Source: Bacillota bacterium (GTDB lineage: Bacteria; Bacillota; SHA-98; UBA4971). Taken from it: 64,000 bases of DNA. The notes below the pieces were generated by a model. The model saw nothing but the letters and a program-made list of their open reading frames with translations, ran no database searches and was not told the DNA's origin. Shown one piece after another: positions 18,173 to 26,437 of this stretch. Each line of letters begins with the position of its first letter. Position 1 is the stretch's first letter. A program made the position numbers and the translations under genes. Location of the stretch: contig JANLFY010000011.1 of NCBI GenBank assembly GCA_024653485.1, positions 22,941 through 86,940 on the forward strand. Reading direction: 5' to 3'.

Positions 18173-18901
18173 TCGATCGGCCCGTTCGCCACTCCCTTAC
18201 AGCGGGCGCTCGCCCGATGGGCGCTCGCGGGAGCCTTGTGGACCGGAGTCAGGGAGTCCGTATCAGAGACGGCGGTGCTCCAGCTCCTCGGCGGGAAAGC
18301 GCGCGGTGCCAAGGTCCACGTCATGCCCGACGTGGCGCTGGCGCTGGAGCCGGCCCCGCCGGACGACCCCCGGGTGATTCGCGTATGTGAGCTCCTGGAC
18401 CGCTATCCCCGTCCGTGGATAGGCATGACGGTGCGCCGCTGGAGCAGCCAGCCCGAGGCACGACGGCAATGGCGGCGACGGGATACCGGAGCGGGTGCAC
18501 CCCGGCGCCGGGCCCGGAACCACTTGGGCGAGTCCTTCCCTAACCACCGTAACCACCGCAGCGGATCTCACTCGAGCTATCCCGGCTACCTCGAGGCCCT
18601 CGCCGAGGTATGCCGACGCGTGACGCGTGATCTGGGAGGCATGGTCTTCCTCTGGTTGCGGTGCAGGGTGGACGATCCTCTCGAGAATGACCGAAGCGCC
18701 AGCCTTGACCTGCTCAACCTCGTATCGGTGGAGCCCGGGGGAGGGGCGGGCACTTCGCGCGTAGTTCTCATGGATGATGCCCATTCCGCCGATGTCCTCA
18801 AAGCATGCTATTCGCGCATGGACGCCTTCGTGGCCACGCGGTTCCATTCCGCACTTTTCGCGATGGCCGGGGGCGTGCCCACGGTCGCCGTTGACTACTG
18901 A
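18148..18901 (+). pseudogene. Polysaccharide pyruvyl transferase (CsaB-like), truncated
   Basis: The stretch VVVGQSIGPF, TGVRESVS, MPDVALAL, GMTVRRW and the C-terminal VATRFHSALFAMAGGVPTVAVDY are typical of the polysaccharide pyruvyl transferase fold, which pyruvylates cell-wall polymers for S-layer anchoring. About 100 N-terminal residues are missing and the protein stops right after the conserved A-V-D-Y, losing its C-terminus. Codons upstream of 18148 belong to the antisense of the RecG-like fragment. It is most likely a dead fragment. Confidence 0.6.
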
Positions 18902-19212
18902 GGGGCCGAAGGCGTCGGGCATACTGTAACCTTGCTGCACCGGGGTGGCTGGACGTTACACTCAGTCCCGACCTGCCTGTAGATGATCCACTAGAGCTCC
19001 TTACCTGAACCGTCAGACCGGTGCCATGGTCTTCACAAGACGCCATGATGTTCCAGAGCTTGTCCGGGAACCATCGGCATGAAGCAACGTATTAAGCAAC
19101 GTATTAGAGGTCGTCGGAACAACGACCTCCGTCCGGCCGTGTTCAACCAACCGGGCTCCGGGAGCCAATCTGGCTCCGCGTCCAGTCAACCTAACAGGGA
19201 GAGGGGATTTGC
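18902..19212. other. Intergenic region with a direct repeat and hairpin
   Basis: Two overlapping 13-bp direct repeats AAGCAACGTATTA lie at 19082-19094 and 19094-19106. A hairpin follows immediately, with GAGGTCGT (19107-19114) pairing with ACGACCTC (19122-19129). It lies upstream of the SIMPL gene and may be a regulatory or attenuator structure. No promoter was assigned. Confidence 0.45.
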
Positions 19213-19974
19213 TTGAGCAATCATAGTCATCGCCTGATTGCGGCCGCGGCTGCCGCTCTCATCGTTGTAGCGGCTGTTGTCGCGGTCGGCGCGCGTCCTG
19301 AAGCTGCGCAAGAGGGGGCGCGGGAGGACCAGAAAGACGGGCTTCTGAGGGTCTCAGGCACCGGGATCGTCGATGCCAAGCCGGACCTGGCCCGAGTGTC
19401 TTTGGGCGTTGAGACTCTCGCCGCCACGGCACGTGAAGCGCAAGAACGGAGCAACGAGACAGCTGCCAGCGTAGTGAAGGCTCTGCATGACCTCGGCATC
19501 GCAGACGACGACATCGTAACGGTTGGGCTCTCGCTGAACCCGGAGTACCGCTACGACCAGAACAAGAAGGAGAGCGTACTCACCGGTTACAGGTCCGTCC
19601 ACACCATGACGGTGACAGTGCGCGATGTGGCGAGGGTCGGCAAAGTGATCGACGCTCTGACCGAGGCCGGCGGCAATGTTGTGCGCAGCATCTCTTTCGA
19701 GGTCTCCGACGAGTCGCGATTCCGCGACGAGGCGCTCGAGAAAGCCGTGAAGGACGCCACCCGCAAGGCCGAGGCCGCCGCCCGCGCCGCGGGCGTGAAG
19801 TTGAAAGGCATCGCCACCATCACCGATACGGGTGGGTCTAGCGGTATGCCGCTCCCGACGATGATGCGCGCCGCAAAGGTGGACGAGGGGTTTTCCGGAG
19901 CTGATGCCGGCGCCATGGTCGCCACCGGAAACATCCAGATCGTCGCGACCGTCGAGATGACATTCAGATTCTAG
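19213..19974 (+). CDS. SIMPL-domain (DUF541) exported protein
   Basis: A 253-residue protein with a signal peptide (hydrophobic LIAAAAAALIVVAAVVAVGA) followed by the SIMPL/DUF541 fold: GLLRVSGTGIVDAKPDLARV, the strand V-x-T-V-G-L-S-L-N-P-E-Y, and a C-terminal IQIVATVEMTF. Family members (BP26, YggE) are periplasmic or surface proteins linked to oxidative or envelope stress; no enzymatic role is known. The start is TTG 19213 after AGAGGGGATT. It appears monocistronic. Confidence 0.85.
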   Translation: MSNHSHRLIAAAAAALIVVAAVVAVGARPEAAQEGAREDQKDGLLRVSGTGIVDAKPDLARVSLGVETLAATAREAQERSNETAASVVKALHDLGIADDDIVTVGLSLNPEYRYDQNKKESVLTGYRSVHTMTVTVRDVARVGKVIDALTEAGGNVVRSISFEVSDESRFRDEALEKAVKDATRKAEAAARAAGVKLKGIATITDTGGSSGMPLPTMMRAAKVDEGFSGADAGAMVATGNIQIVATVEMTFRF

Positions 19975-20659
19975 AGTATACGACGCCTGGACATGGAACG
20001 CCGGCTAGGAACGGGGCCAGGAACGGCGCCGGTCGAGGACGGCATGTTCTCCGGCGTTCCGCCGTCCTCGGCGTAGCACCGTGATCCTCCGATCCGCCCC
20101 CTCAACCCGCGCCGTCTCCCTGTCCCCTCACGCCTTCCGATGCGGCCGTCCCGTTCGGTCTCGGCCTATCCAGTCTCCTCCCATCCGTGCTCGGCCCGTC
20201 GGGTCTCGGACTATCCGGTCCCGGCCTATCCGGTCTCGGCCCGTCGGCTCTGTCTCCCGTCGCGCCGTTCCCTCCCGCCGCCCCGTCAGCCTGCTCGGCT
20301 CGTCCGTCAGCTCCTCTCGTCTTTCAGCTCGGCTCGTCGGTGAGCACGGTTCGTCCGTTGGCCTAGCTCAGCTCGTCCGTCAGCCCGACCCGTCCGTGAG
20401 CCCGGTTCGTCCGTCGGACCAGCACGTCCGTCAACCCAGCTCATCCCTCAGCCCTCAGCCAACTCGTCCGCAAGCTCGGCTCGTCCCGGCGTCTCGCTGT
20501 CCCCTTCCGCTTGCCGCTCCGGCCGCTACGACCGGCGGCGTTGCCGCGTTCACAAGGTCCGAATACCTCGCGACAAGAGTCGTCTAACCTGTCGGATGGG
20601 AACATCTGGATGGCGATGAGGGTGCTGAGGGTGTCGAGGATGAGGAGGATGAGGGGGAG
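19975..20659. other. Intergenic region containing two minisatellites
   Basis: About 690 bases separate the SIMPL gene from the ABC exporter. Most is tandem-repetitive (see the repeat entry at 20154-20480). A single long frame across it translates into Arg/Pro/Ser repeats and is judged non-coding. Confidence 0.5.
20154..20480 (+). repeat. Two adjacent minisatellites (15-bp and ~17-bp units)
   Basis: From about 20154 to 20255, degenerate 15-bp units of the type CGGTCTCGGCCTATC are repeated six to seven times. From about 20330 to 20480, a second family of ~17-bp units of the type GAGCCCGGTTCGTCCGT follows with five or more copies. Unit boundaries are approximate because the copies have diverged. 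Confidence 0.7.
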
Positions 20660-22276
20660 ATGAGGTTGAGCCTTCAGCGTGTACGGCGTGCACGGCGTGA
20701 GGGAAACGTCCCGGGCGTTCACCCAGGAAAGACGGGGGCGAGCACACACGAGGCAACCGGCGAGGTCGCATTACGCACGGTCGGCCTGACCCGCGTGTTC
20801 GGGCGTCACAGAGCCGTGGACTCGGTCAGTCTCGAAATCAAGGCGGGCGAGGTGTTCGGCTTCCTCGGCCCGAACGGAGCGGGCAAAACCACCACTATCA
20901 ACATGATCCTCGGCCTCGTCCGTCCAACCGCGGGGCACGTCGAGATCCTGGGGCAGAGGGCCGGCTGGGCGAGCCCAGCTCCGCGCCGCATGGTGGGATC
21001 CCTACTCGGCGGCGTGAGGTTCTACCCACACATGGGCGGGCGAGAGAACCTGCGCGTCTTCGCCGCGGCCCTCGGAGGGGTTCCGGAGCGAAGGATCGAC
21101 GAAGTGCTCGACCTCGTGGGACTGGCGGACCGGGCGCGCGACAAGGTAGGAGGCTACTCGCAGGGGATGCGCAGGCGCCTGGGGCTTGCGGTGGCGCTTC
21201 TGCGCGACCCCGCAGTGCTCGTGCTAGACGAGCCCGCGAACGGCCTGGATCCCGGCGGCATCAAAGACATGCGCGACCTGGTCCGGACCCTTGCCGCCCA
21301 GGGCAAGGCAGTGTTTCTATCCAGCCACTTGCTGCACGAAGTCGAGATGACGTGCGACAGGGTGGCGATTCTCAGGCGTGGCGTGGTGCTCGCCCAGGGG
21401 CGCGTGAGCGACCTCCTTTCCGCGGCGCCCGCCGTGGAGATCCGGGTGGACTGTACCGAGCGAGCCGAGGGAATCCTGCGCGCCCATGCGGTCGCCGTCG
21501 ACGGTGCGTCGCACGGCGGAAACGGGGACTTCATACGCGCCGTGCAGCGTGACGGTGATTGTCTCGTGGTGGAGTACGCCGTGGAGCACTCGGCGTTCCC
21601 GGTGGGCTCAGTGGACGCAGTCCCGGACCCCGGCGGCGTCTCCTCTCCGATCACGGTCCCGGACGCAGTCACAATTCCGGACGCAGTCACCGTCCGGGAC
21701 ACGGTCTCCGTCACAAACGCTGTCACCGTCACGAACGCGGTTGGCGTCCTCCCTCGCGCGCCGGCTGCCCTCCCAGACGTACGCGCCGTCTCGCGCGCAG
21801 TCGCAGTCCCAGACTCAGTCGGCGTCCCTCGCGCGCCGGCCTCGCCAGATGCGGCGTACCGAGCCGCCGCAAGCCGCCTAAACGCCCTTCTTGCCTCGCA
21901 GGACATATTCGCCCACCAGATCCAACCACGGAGGGCCTTGTTGGAGGAAGTGTTCTTCGATGTGTTGGGCGAAGGGGAGGGTGACAGCCACAGGCGCGGG
22001 AACGACGGGCAGCTTGTCAAAGAGCGGTGGGCGTCGCCGGGTGAGGCTGGAACCGAAGCAGGCCCGGTGAGCGGAGTTCTTTGCCCAAGGGCGGGCAAGT
22101 ACGAGGACGCGCGGACTGCCCGCGTGCGCCGACCGCGCACGGCGGGCACGCGTGGCGTGGATCGCACGCAATCGCGGGCGACCAAGCAGGGCAAGTGGGA
22201 GAGCGAGCGCCTCACCAGGAGAGAAGGCGAGAGGAGAGAAGGCGAGGTGAACCCCGGTGTCTTGGCTGGCCGCTGA
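20660..22276 (+). CDS. ABC transporter ATP-binding protein with repeat insert
   Basis: An ABC-2 type exporter ATPase. Walker A is GPNGAGKTT, the signature YSQGMRRR, Walker B VLVLDEPANGLD and the switch His is in SSHLLHEVE. The ATPase core ends near residue 240. Residues ~313-397 form an insert of Val/Ala/Pro-rich tandem repeats (PDAVT-type units), and about 100 residues after LLEEVFFDVLGE form an unusual basic tail. The 3' end overlaps the permease gene by 20 bases. The first ~35 residues are not ATPase-like, so the start (ATG 20660) is uncertain. Confidence 0.82.
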   Translation: MRLSLQRVRRARREGNVPGVHPGKTGASTHEATGEVALRTVGLTRVFGRHRAVDSVSLEIKAGEVFGFLGPNGAGKTTTINMILGLVRPTAGHVEILGQRAGWASPAPRRMVGSLLGGVRFYPHMGGRENLRVFAAALGGVPERRIDEVLDLVGLADRARDKVGGYSQGMRRRLGLAVALLRDPAVLVLDEPANGLDPGGIKDMRDLVRTLAAQGKAVFLSSHLLHEVEMTCDRVAILRRGVVLAQGRVSDLLSAAPAVEIRVDCTERAEGILRAHAVAVDGASHGGNGDFIRAVQRDGDCLVVEYAVEHSAFPVGSVDAVPDPGGVSSPITVPDAVTIPDAVTVRDTVSVTNAVTVTNAVGVLPRAPAALPDVRAVSRAVAVPDSVGVPRAPASPDAAYRAAASRLNALLASQDIFAHQIQPRRALLEEVFFDVLGEGEGDSHRRGNDGQLVKERWASPGEAGTEAGPVSGVLCPRAGKYEDARTARVRRPRTAGTRGVDRTQSRATKQGKWESERLTRREGERREGEVNPGVLAGR

Positions 22277-23204
22277 AATCCTCAAGCTCAGGAGGATGAG
22301 AGTTACTTGGGTCGTCATGATAGCGCTCGTGGCGTTCGAAGCGCTCATGATAGGTGGGATGGCCCTTTGGGCGCAGAGTCGGCCGGGTGCGGGCGACATG
22401 ACCGGCGAGGAGCGCGAACTCGCTGCGAGAGCCACGTCATTCCCGGCGTCCGTGCCGTTCACCATCAGCTTTGCGGCGTCTTTCGGCCCGCTCTTCGCCG
22501 TGATCATCGCCGCGAGGCTGGCCGGCGACGAGTACGCTTTGGGAACCGTGAAGCAGCAAGTCTCCATGGGTGTGGACAGGCGCCGGTGCGCGGCGGTCAA
22601 GCTCGCCGCAGCAGCCCTCTCGTCTTTGTTGCTGCTGGTGACGGCGGTTGTGGCGGGAACGGCTATCTCGCTGGTGGTAACGATGGCCCTCGGCCGGCCG
22701 GTGGAGGCTCGTGCCCTTACGGTACCCTTCATGGTCCAGGTCGCGCGGGGATTCGGGATAGCCTGGTTCACGCTCACGTTATACTCCGTGCTCACGGTGT
22801 GCACGGCGACCCTCACTCGGTCCGCGGCGGCCGCGACCACCGTCGGGATAGTGGTCCTCCTCCTTGAGGCCAGCTTGATGGGATCGCTTGCCGCACGATT
22901 CGCCGCAATCGCCAGGATAGTCCCCTACACCATCGGCCACAACGTCAACGTTCTCCTCGCCCTAATAGAACAAGGCGAGGCGGCGGCCGCGCAGGCAGCC
23001 CAAGCCGCAGCCGGAGCCGTCCAGGCTGGGCATGCTGCAAGTGCGGCGGCCCAGGCCCACGCTGAGGCACAGGCGGGCGTGGCAGAGGTGGGCGCCGTTG
23101 CTTCCGCCCTCTATAGAGCTTTCGCGGTCTTGGGCGCGTGGCTCGCTGCCTTCGCAGGGTGCTCCGTGTGGGCTCTCGGCAGGCAGGAGCTTGGCGAGGA
23201 ATAG
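22257..23204 (+). CDS. ABC-2 type transporter permease
   Basis: A 315-residue membrane protein of the ABC-2 family: N-terminal LAAEILKLRRMRVTWV, then about six hydrophobic segments, with the typical FGPLFAVIIAARLAGDEY and GTVKQQVSMGVDRRR loop. It partners the ATPase encoded just upstream, whose end it overlaps. The direction is presumably export, or immunity/antibiotic resistance as for relatives; the substrate is unknown. Before the last membrane segment it carries an Ala/Gln/His-rich low-complexity insert. GTG 22257 is the chosen start. Confidence 0.8.
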   Translation: MSWLAAEILKLRRMRVTWVVMIALVAFEALMIGGMALWAQSRPGAGDMTGEERELAARATSFPASVPFTISFAASFGPLFAVIIAARLAGDEYALGTVKQQVSMGVDRRRCAAVKLAAAALSSLLLLVTAVVAGTAISLVVTMALGRPVEARALTVPFMVQVARGFGIAWFTLTLYSVLTVCTATLTRSAAAATTVGIVVLLLEASLMGSLAARFAAIARIVPYTIGHNVNVLLALIEQGEAAAAQAAQAAAGAVQAGHAASAAAQAHAEAQAGVAEVGAVASALYRAFAVLGAWLAAFAGCSVWALGRQELGEE

Positions 23205-23323
23205 AAGGATGCCCGCCCTGGGTGTCGAAAGGCTTAACCAACAGAGCGGTGAAGCTGCCCGGTTTACGCTCCAACGGGTGAAATGGGGGCGTCAGCGCCG
23301 TAGGCAGATGGGGTGGTGACGGC

Positions 23324-24121
23324 GTGGTGGAGGCAATGATCGTGGGGACCGACCTCGTGACTGTGGTGACGGCTGACGTCATTAGATCGAGGGACGCTCG
23401 GGACATCGTGGCGGCTCTTCCCGCCAAGCTGGCCTCGGTCGCACACCCTCTGCTCGTCACGCCCTTCTCCGTCTCACGCGGCGACGAGCTCCAGGCTGTC
23501 TGCAGAGGCCCGCTCCAAGCTCCCGAGATCGTCCGACAGCTTAGGTACGCTTGCCTGCCTCTTCGTCTACGAATCGGCATAGGAGTGGGTGAAATAGAGC
23601 CCAACCCCGGTGGCCCCGGGCCCGACATCAACGAGCACGCGTCAGGCTCCGTTCACACGAACGCTCCCGGCCACCGTCAAGGCGTGTCGCCCTCAGGGTT
23701 GACGGATGCCTCGGGGGTCCCCGATCCTGGCGCGCGCGTCCACGCCCCAGCGCTGAGCTCGTGGGAAATGAACGGCTCCGCGTTCAGACGCGCCCGCGAA
23801 GCTCTGGAGTCCCTCGGGAAAGGCACGGCGCCGCGCACCGCTGTGCGTTCCGGCGACCCATGCTTCGACGAGGCCGTGGGTGCTCTCCTAGCCCTCATGG
23901 ACGCGATCCAGGGGCGATGGACGCCCGCTCAATGGGACGCCATTCATCACTACGAGCGGCTCGGCACGTATGGCGCGGCAGGCAAGGCGCTCGGCATCGC
24001 CCTGCAGAACGTCCAGAAAAGGTGCAAGGCCGCGAGCTGGTCCGCCGTAAGCCAGGCCGAGCAGGCGCTCAGGCGTCTTGCCGAGCTCTGGTGGGGGGAT
24101 GCTTCACCGTTACGCGGGTGA
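23324..24121 (+). CDS. SatD family protein
   Basis: A 265-residue soluble protein resembling SatD, known from the streptococcal sat acid-stress operon but widespread. It has an N-terminal domain with VTADVIRSRDA and PFSVSRGDELQ, and a C-terminal helix-turn-helix-like part (YGAAGKALGIALQNVQKRCKAA). The middle, around residues 100-145, is a Gly/Pro/Ser-rich variable linker. GTG 23324 follows GGTGGTG. The DUF3307 membrane protein gene follows, as in other sat-type pairs, so the two probably act together. The biochemical function is unknown. Confidence 0.7.
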   Translation: MVEAMIVGTDLVTVVTADVIRSRDARDIVAALPAKLASVAHPLLVTPFSVSRGDELQAVCRGPLQAPEIVRQLRYACLPLRLRIGIGVGEIEPNPGGPGPDINEHASGSVHTNAPGHRQGVSPSGLTDASGVPDPGARVHAPALSSWEMNGSAFRRAREALESLGKGTAPRTAVRSGDPCFDEAVGALLALMDAIQGRWTPAQWDAIHHYERLGTYGAAGKALGIALQNVQKRCKAASWSAVSQAEQALRRLAELWWGDASPLRG

Positions 24122-24171
24122 TGTGAGGATTTTCACCGCTCAGTGGGTGAGACATGGGGAGGTCCGTGGCG

Positions 24172-25065
24172 ATGACGTTCTTTCTTCTCGGCCTTCTGGC
24201 GCACGTCGTAGCGGATTTCGCGCTTCAGGCTGACAGCGTGGTCGAGAGCAAGGGGAAGCGGATCCCCCGCGGCTATCTCAAGCACGGCGCGATCGTGCTG
24301 GTTTCGAACGCGATAGCGTTCCACGTGTACGGGCTTAAGGTGGCAGCAGCGATCGCGGCCGCCGTCGCCGCGACGCACATCGGCATCGACTGGCTGAAGT
24401 CCATGGCCGAAGGACGCGGTGCGGTCGGGAGTACGCGGTCGGGCGCCGGTGCAAGCGGGAGGTCGGGCACAAGCTCGGGCGCCATCGGCGACGCGCGCTC
24501 GGGCTTCGACGGGCTCGACGGCCGCGGCGCAACGAGGGGCTTACTGGTGTTCCTGCTTGACCAGTGCGCTCACGTGGCCGTTCTCGTGGGGGTGTGGGAA
24601 CTTGCCGTTGACCTATACGTCGCACGCTTGTCCGAAAGCGTCTTGCGGATTTACCAGGGCACATTCTTACGGAAGACCGTCCAGGCGCTTCTCCCCGCCT
24701 GCACCGCGCTGGACCTATCATTCGACAAGGTGCTCATCATCGCCCTCGCGTACGTAACCGTGGTTTTCGTCGGCGCGGTCTTCGTGCGACAGGTGCTCGA
24801 CGCGTTCTCCATCTACGCTGAGCCCAGGCTCTCGACGCGCGCCGGCCGCTGCATCGGAATGGCGGAGAGGGCGCTCATGCTCACGCTCGTACTCGTGGAC
24901 GCCCTGCCGTCTATAGCGTTCGTCCTGACCGCGAAGTCTCTCGCCCGCTTTCAGGAACTCAACGACATGGGGTTCGCGGAATACTACCTCGTGGGCACGC
25001 TCACGAGCGCTGTGGTCGCCGTGAGCGTGGGCATAGCCGCGAGGGCTGTCATCCAGGTGTTGTAG
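24172..25065 (+). CDS. DUF3307 membrane protein (SatE-like)
   Basis: A 297-residue polytopic membrane protein. The N-terminus MTFFLLGLLAHVVADFALQ and the following THIGIDWLK are DUF3307 hallmarks, and roughly six further hydrophobic helices follow. Residues ~81-121 are a Gly/Ser/Ala/Arg insert in a loop. ATG 24172 follows GGGAGG. It is encoded directly after satD, an association seen in other genomes. The role is unknown; a membrane partner of SatD is inferred. Confidence 0.7.
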   Translation: MTFFLLGLLAHVVADFALQADSVVESKGKRIPRGYLKHGAIVLVSNAIAFHVYGLKVAAAIAAAVAATHIGIDWLKSMAEGRGAVGSTRSGAGASGRSGTSSGAIGDARSGFDGLDGRGATRGLLVFLLDQCAHVAVLVGVWELAVDLYVARLSESVLRIYQGTFLRKTVQALLPACTALDLSFDKVLIIALAYVTVVFVGAVFVRQVLDAFSIYAEPRLSTRAGRCIGMAERALMLTLVLVDALPSIAFVLTAKSLARFQELNDMGFAEYYLVGTLTSAVVAVSVGIAARAVIQVL

Positions 25066-25088
25066 GTCATAGGCCGTGCCGCAGCGCC

Positions 25089-25111
25089 CAGCGTTGATCA
25101 CAGCGTTGATC
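25089..25111 (-). repeat. Tandem duplication across a stop codon (AKP-repeat gene)
   Basis: CAGCGTTGATC occurs at 25089-25099 and again at 25101-25111, period 12. The stop codon of the minus-strand gene (25098-25100) lies inside the duplication. Confidence 0.75.
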
Positions 25112-25976
25112 GGTGCCGGCCACCGCGCGCCGGACGGGCTGCGGGGCCCGCCGGCTCAACCTGCGGGACGGCTCTCGCAGGTTTCGCTGGTGTGGCGGGC
25201 TTGGCGGGTGAGCCTGGTTTCGCGGGAACGGCGGGCTTGGCGGGCTCGGACGGTTTGGCCGGCTCGGACGGTTTGGCCGGTTTGCCCGGTTTGGCAGGCT
25301 TGGCCCGTTGGGCCGGCTTGGCCGAATCCGACGGCTTCGCCGGCTCCGGGGGCTTCGCCGACGTGGCGGACTTGGCTGGCGTGGCGGACTTCGCCGGTTC
25401 GGCGGACTCGGCGGGTTCAGGTGGCTTAGATGGTGTCGCGGGCTTGGCCGGTTCAGCAGGCTTGGCTGACTTGGCCCGCGCCGCGGGTTTGGCTGATGCG
25501 GGCCGTCCCCCTGATCTCTCGGCCTTCGCGCTTTCGCCCGCGCAATCTTGCGCCGCGCGCTCGCCGCTCTCGACAGTTTCCAGGGATTCCGACAGCGTTG
25601 CGGCATTCCCCGTCGCCAGCGGCATCGCCTGCGCGACCACTCTGTGCACGTACGTCACTTTCCTCGCGCTCTCCACCGCGACCGCGTCGATCTTTCCGTC
25701 CCGAACGAGCTGCGAGAGAACGCTGTCGTTGATTGAAACCTTGGCTACCATGTCGAACACCGGCGGAGGAAGGACGTGCCGGAGCAGCGGGATGTCGTAC
25801 TCGACCTTCTGGGCCTCGAGGTAGCTCACTTTGCCTCGGTCCGTCTCCAGTTGTTTTACGCCGGTCGCCTGGAAGTGCTGCACCAGCAACCCCTTGAGGT
25901 ACTCCTCGCGCCTCTCCAGCTCCTTCCTCCGCTCGTTGATGTCGATGAACTCCCTGGCGATAGCGCTGATGTCCAC
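25098..25976 (-). CDS. Unknown protein with conserved N-domain and Ala-Lys-Pro repeat tail
   Basis: The 292-residue protein is not recognised. Residues 1-125 look like a folded domain: a helix with FIDINERRKELERREEYLKG, then ETDRGKVSYLEAQ and a helical region. Residues ~150-275 are tandem repeats of the AKPAxPAKP type, rich in Lys, Ala and Pro, resembling histone-H1-like or TolA-like tails. Such tails bind nucleic acid or span the cell wall in other proteins; neither is shown here. GTG 25976 follows GGAGGCGG. There is no signal peptide. A duplication crosses its stop codon. Confidence 0.6.
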   Translation of the reverse strand: MDISAIAREFIDINERRKELERREEYLKGLLVQHFQATGVKQLETDRGKVSYLEAQKVEYDIPLLRHVLPPPVFDMVAKVSINDSVLSQLVRDGKIDAVAVESARKVTYVHRVVAQAMPLATGNAATLSESLETVESGERAAQDCAGESAKAERSGGRPASAKPAARAKSAKPAEPAKPATPSKPPEPAESAEPAKSATPAKSATSAKPPEPAKPSDSAKPAQRAKPAKPGKPAKPSEPAKPSEPAKPAVPAKPGSPAKPATPAKPARAVPQVEPAGPAARPARGGRHRSTL

Positions 25977-26437
25977 GCCCGCCCGCCTCCGTTCGGCTCA
26001 TGTTCTCGGCATTCGCTCGCTCGTCTCGCTCGTCTCGCTCGCTGCTCTGCCGACGCGTCGGAGCGCGATGCTAATGCTAGACCAGCGGCAGGCGCGGCTG
26101 AGCGCAGCTGAGCACGGCTGAGCACGGTTGAGCACGGTTGAGCACGGATAAGGGCTGAGACGGTTGCCGCTTTCGCCCCCGACGCCGGTGCCTGCGCACT
26201 ACTGGTCCGCTACTACATATGAGCCGTCGAAGATGGATATGCCTGTGTGCCAATGCCCTGTGTCCCAATGCACGGGAGGCTCGCGCGTCCAGCGCGCTCG
26301 CGAGCGCCACCGAGCCACCCCTCTCGGGCCGCGGCACACCGTCAAGGCACACCGTCGAGAAGGCGGGGGCCTCTCGCACGCTCGTGGAGAGGCCCCGGGT
26401 CACGAAAGGAACGCGCCTTCCTTCCACTGTCATCCCG
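25977..26437. other. Intergenic region with a decamer repeat
   Basis: No gene is seen. Five 10-bp units of the type CTGAGCACGG run in perfect register from 26098 to 26147. The region separates the divergent promoter side of the AKP-repeat gene from the 3' end of the second sugar transporter. Confidence 0.5.
26098..26147 (+). repeat. Decamer tandem repeat, five units
   Basis: Units at 26098, 26108, 26118, 26128 and 26138 all fit (C/T)TGAGC(A/G)C(G/A)G. Copies two to five differ by a single base. Confidence 0.85.

Noticed and set aside
20081..20587. 168-codon plus-strand open frame
   Set aside because: Its translation is only Arg/Pro/Ser repeats from the minisatellite DNA, with no ribosome-binding site and no folded-domain character.
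23205..23323. Possible riboswitch ahead of satD
   Set aside because: The conserved cores of the common riboswitch classes are absent.
25192..25824. 210-codon plus-strand frame of Gly/Leu/Ala repeats
   Set aside because: It is the antisense of the Ala-Lys-Pro repeat gene, which has the better start site and a conserved-looking N-terminal domain.
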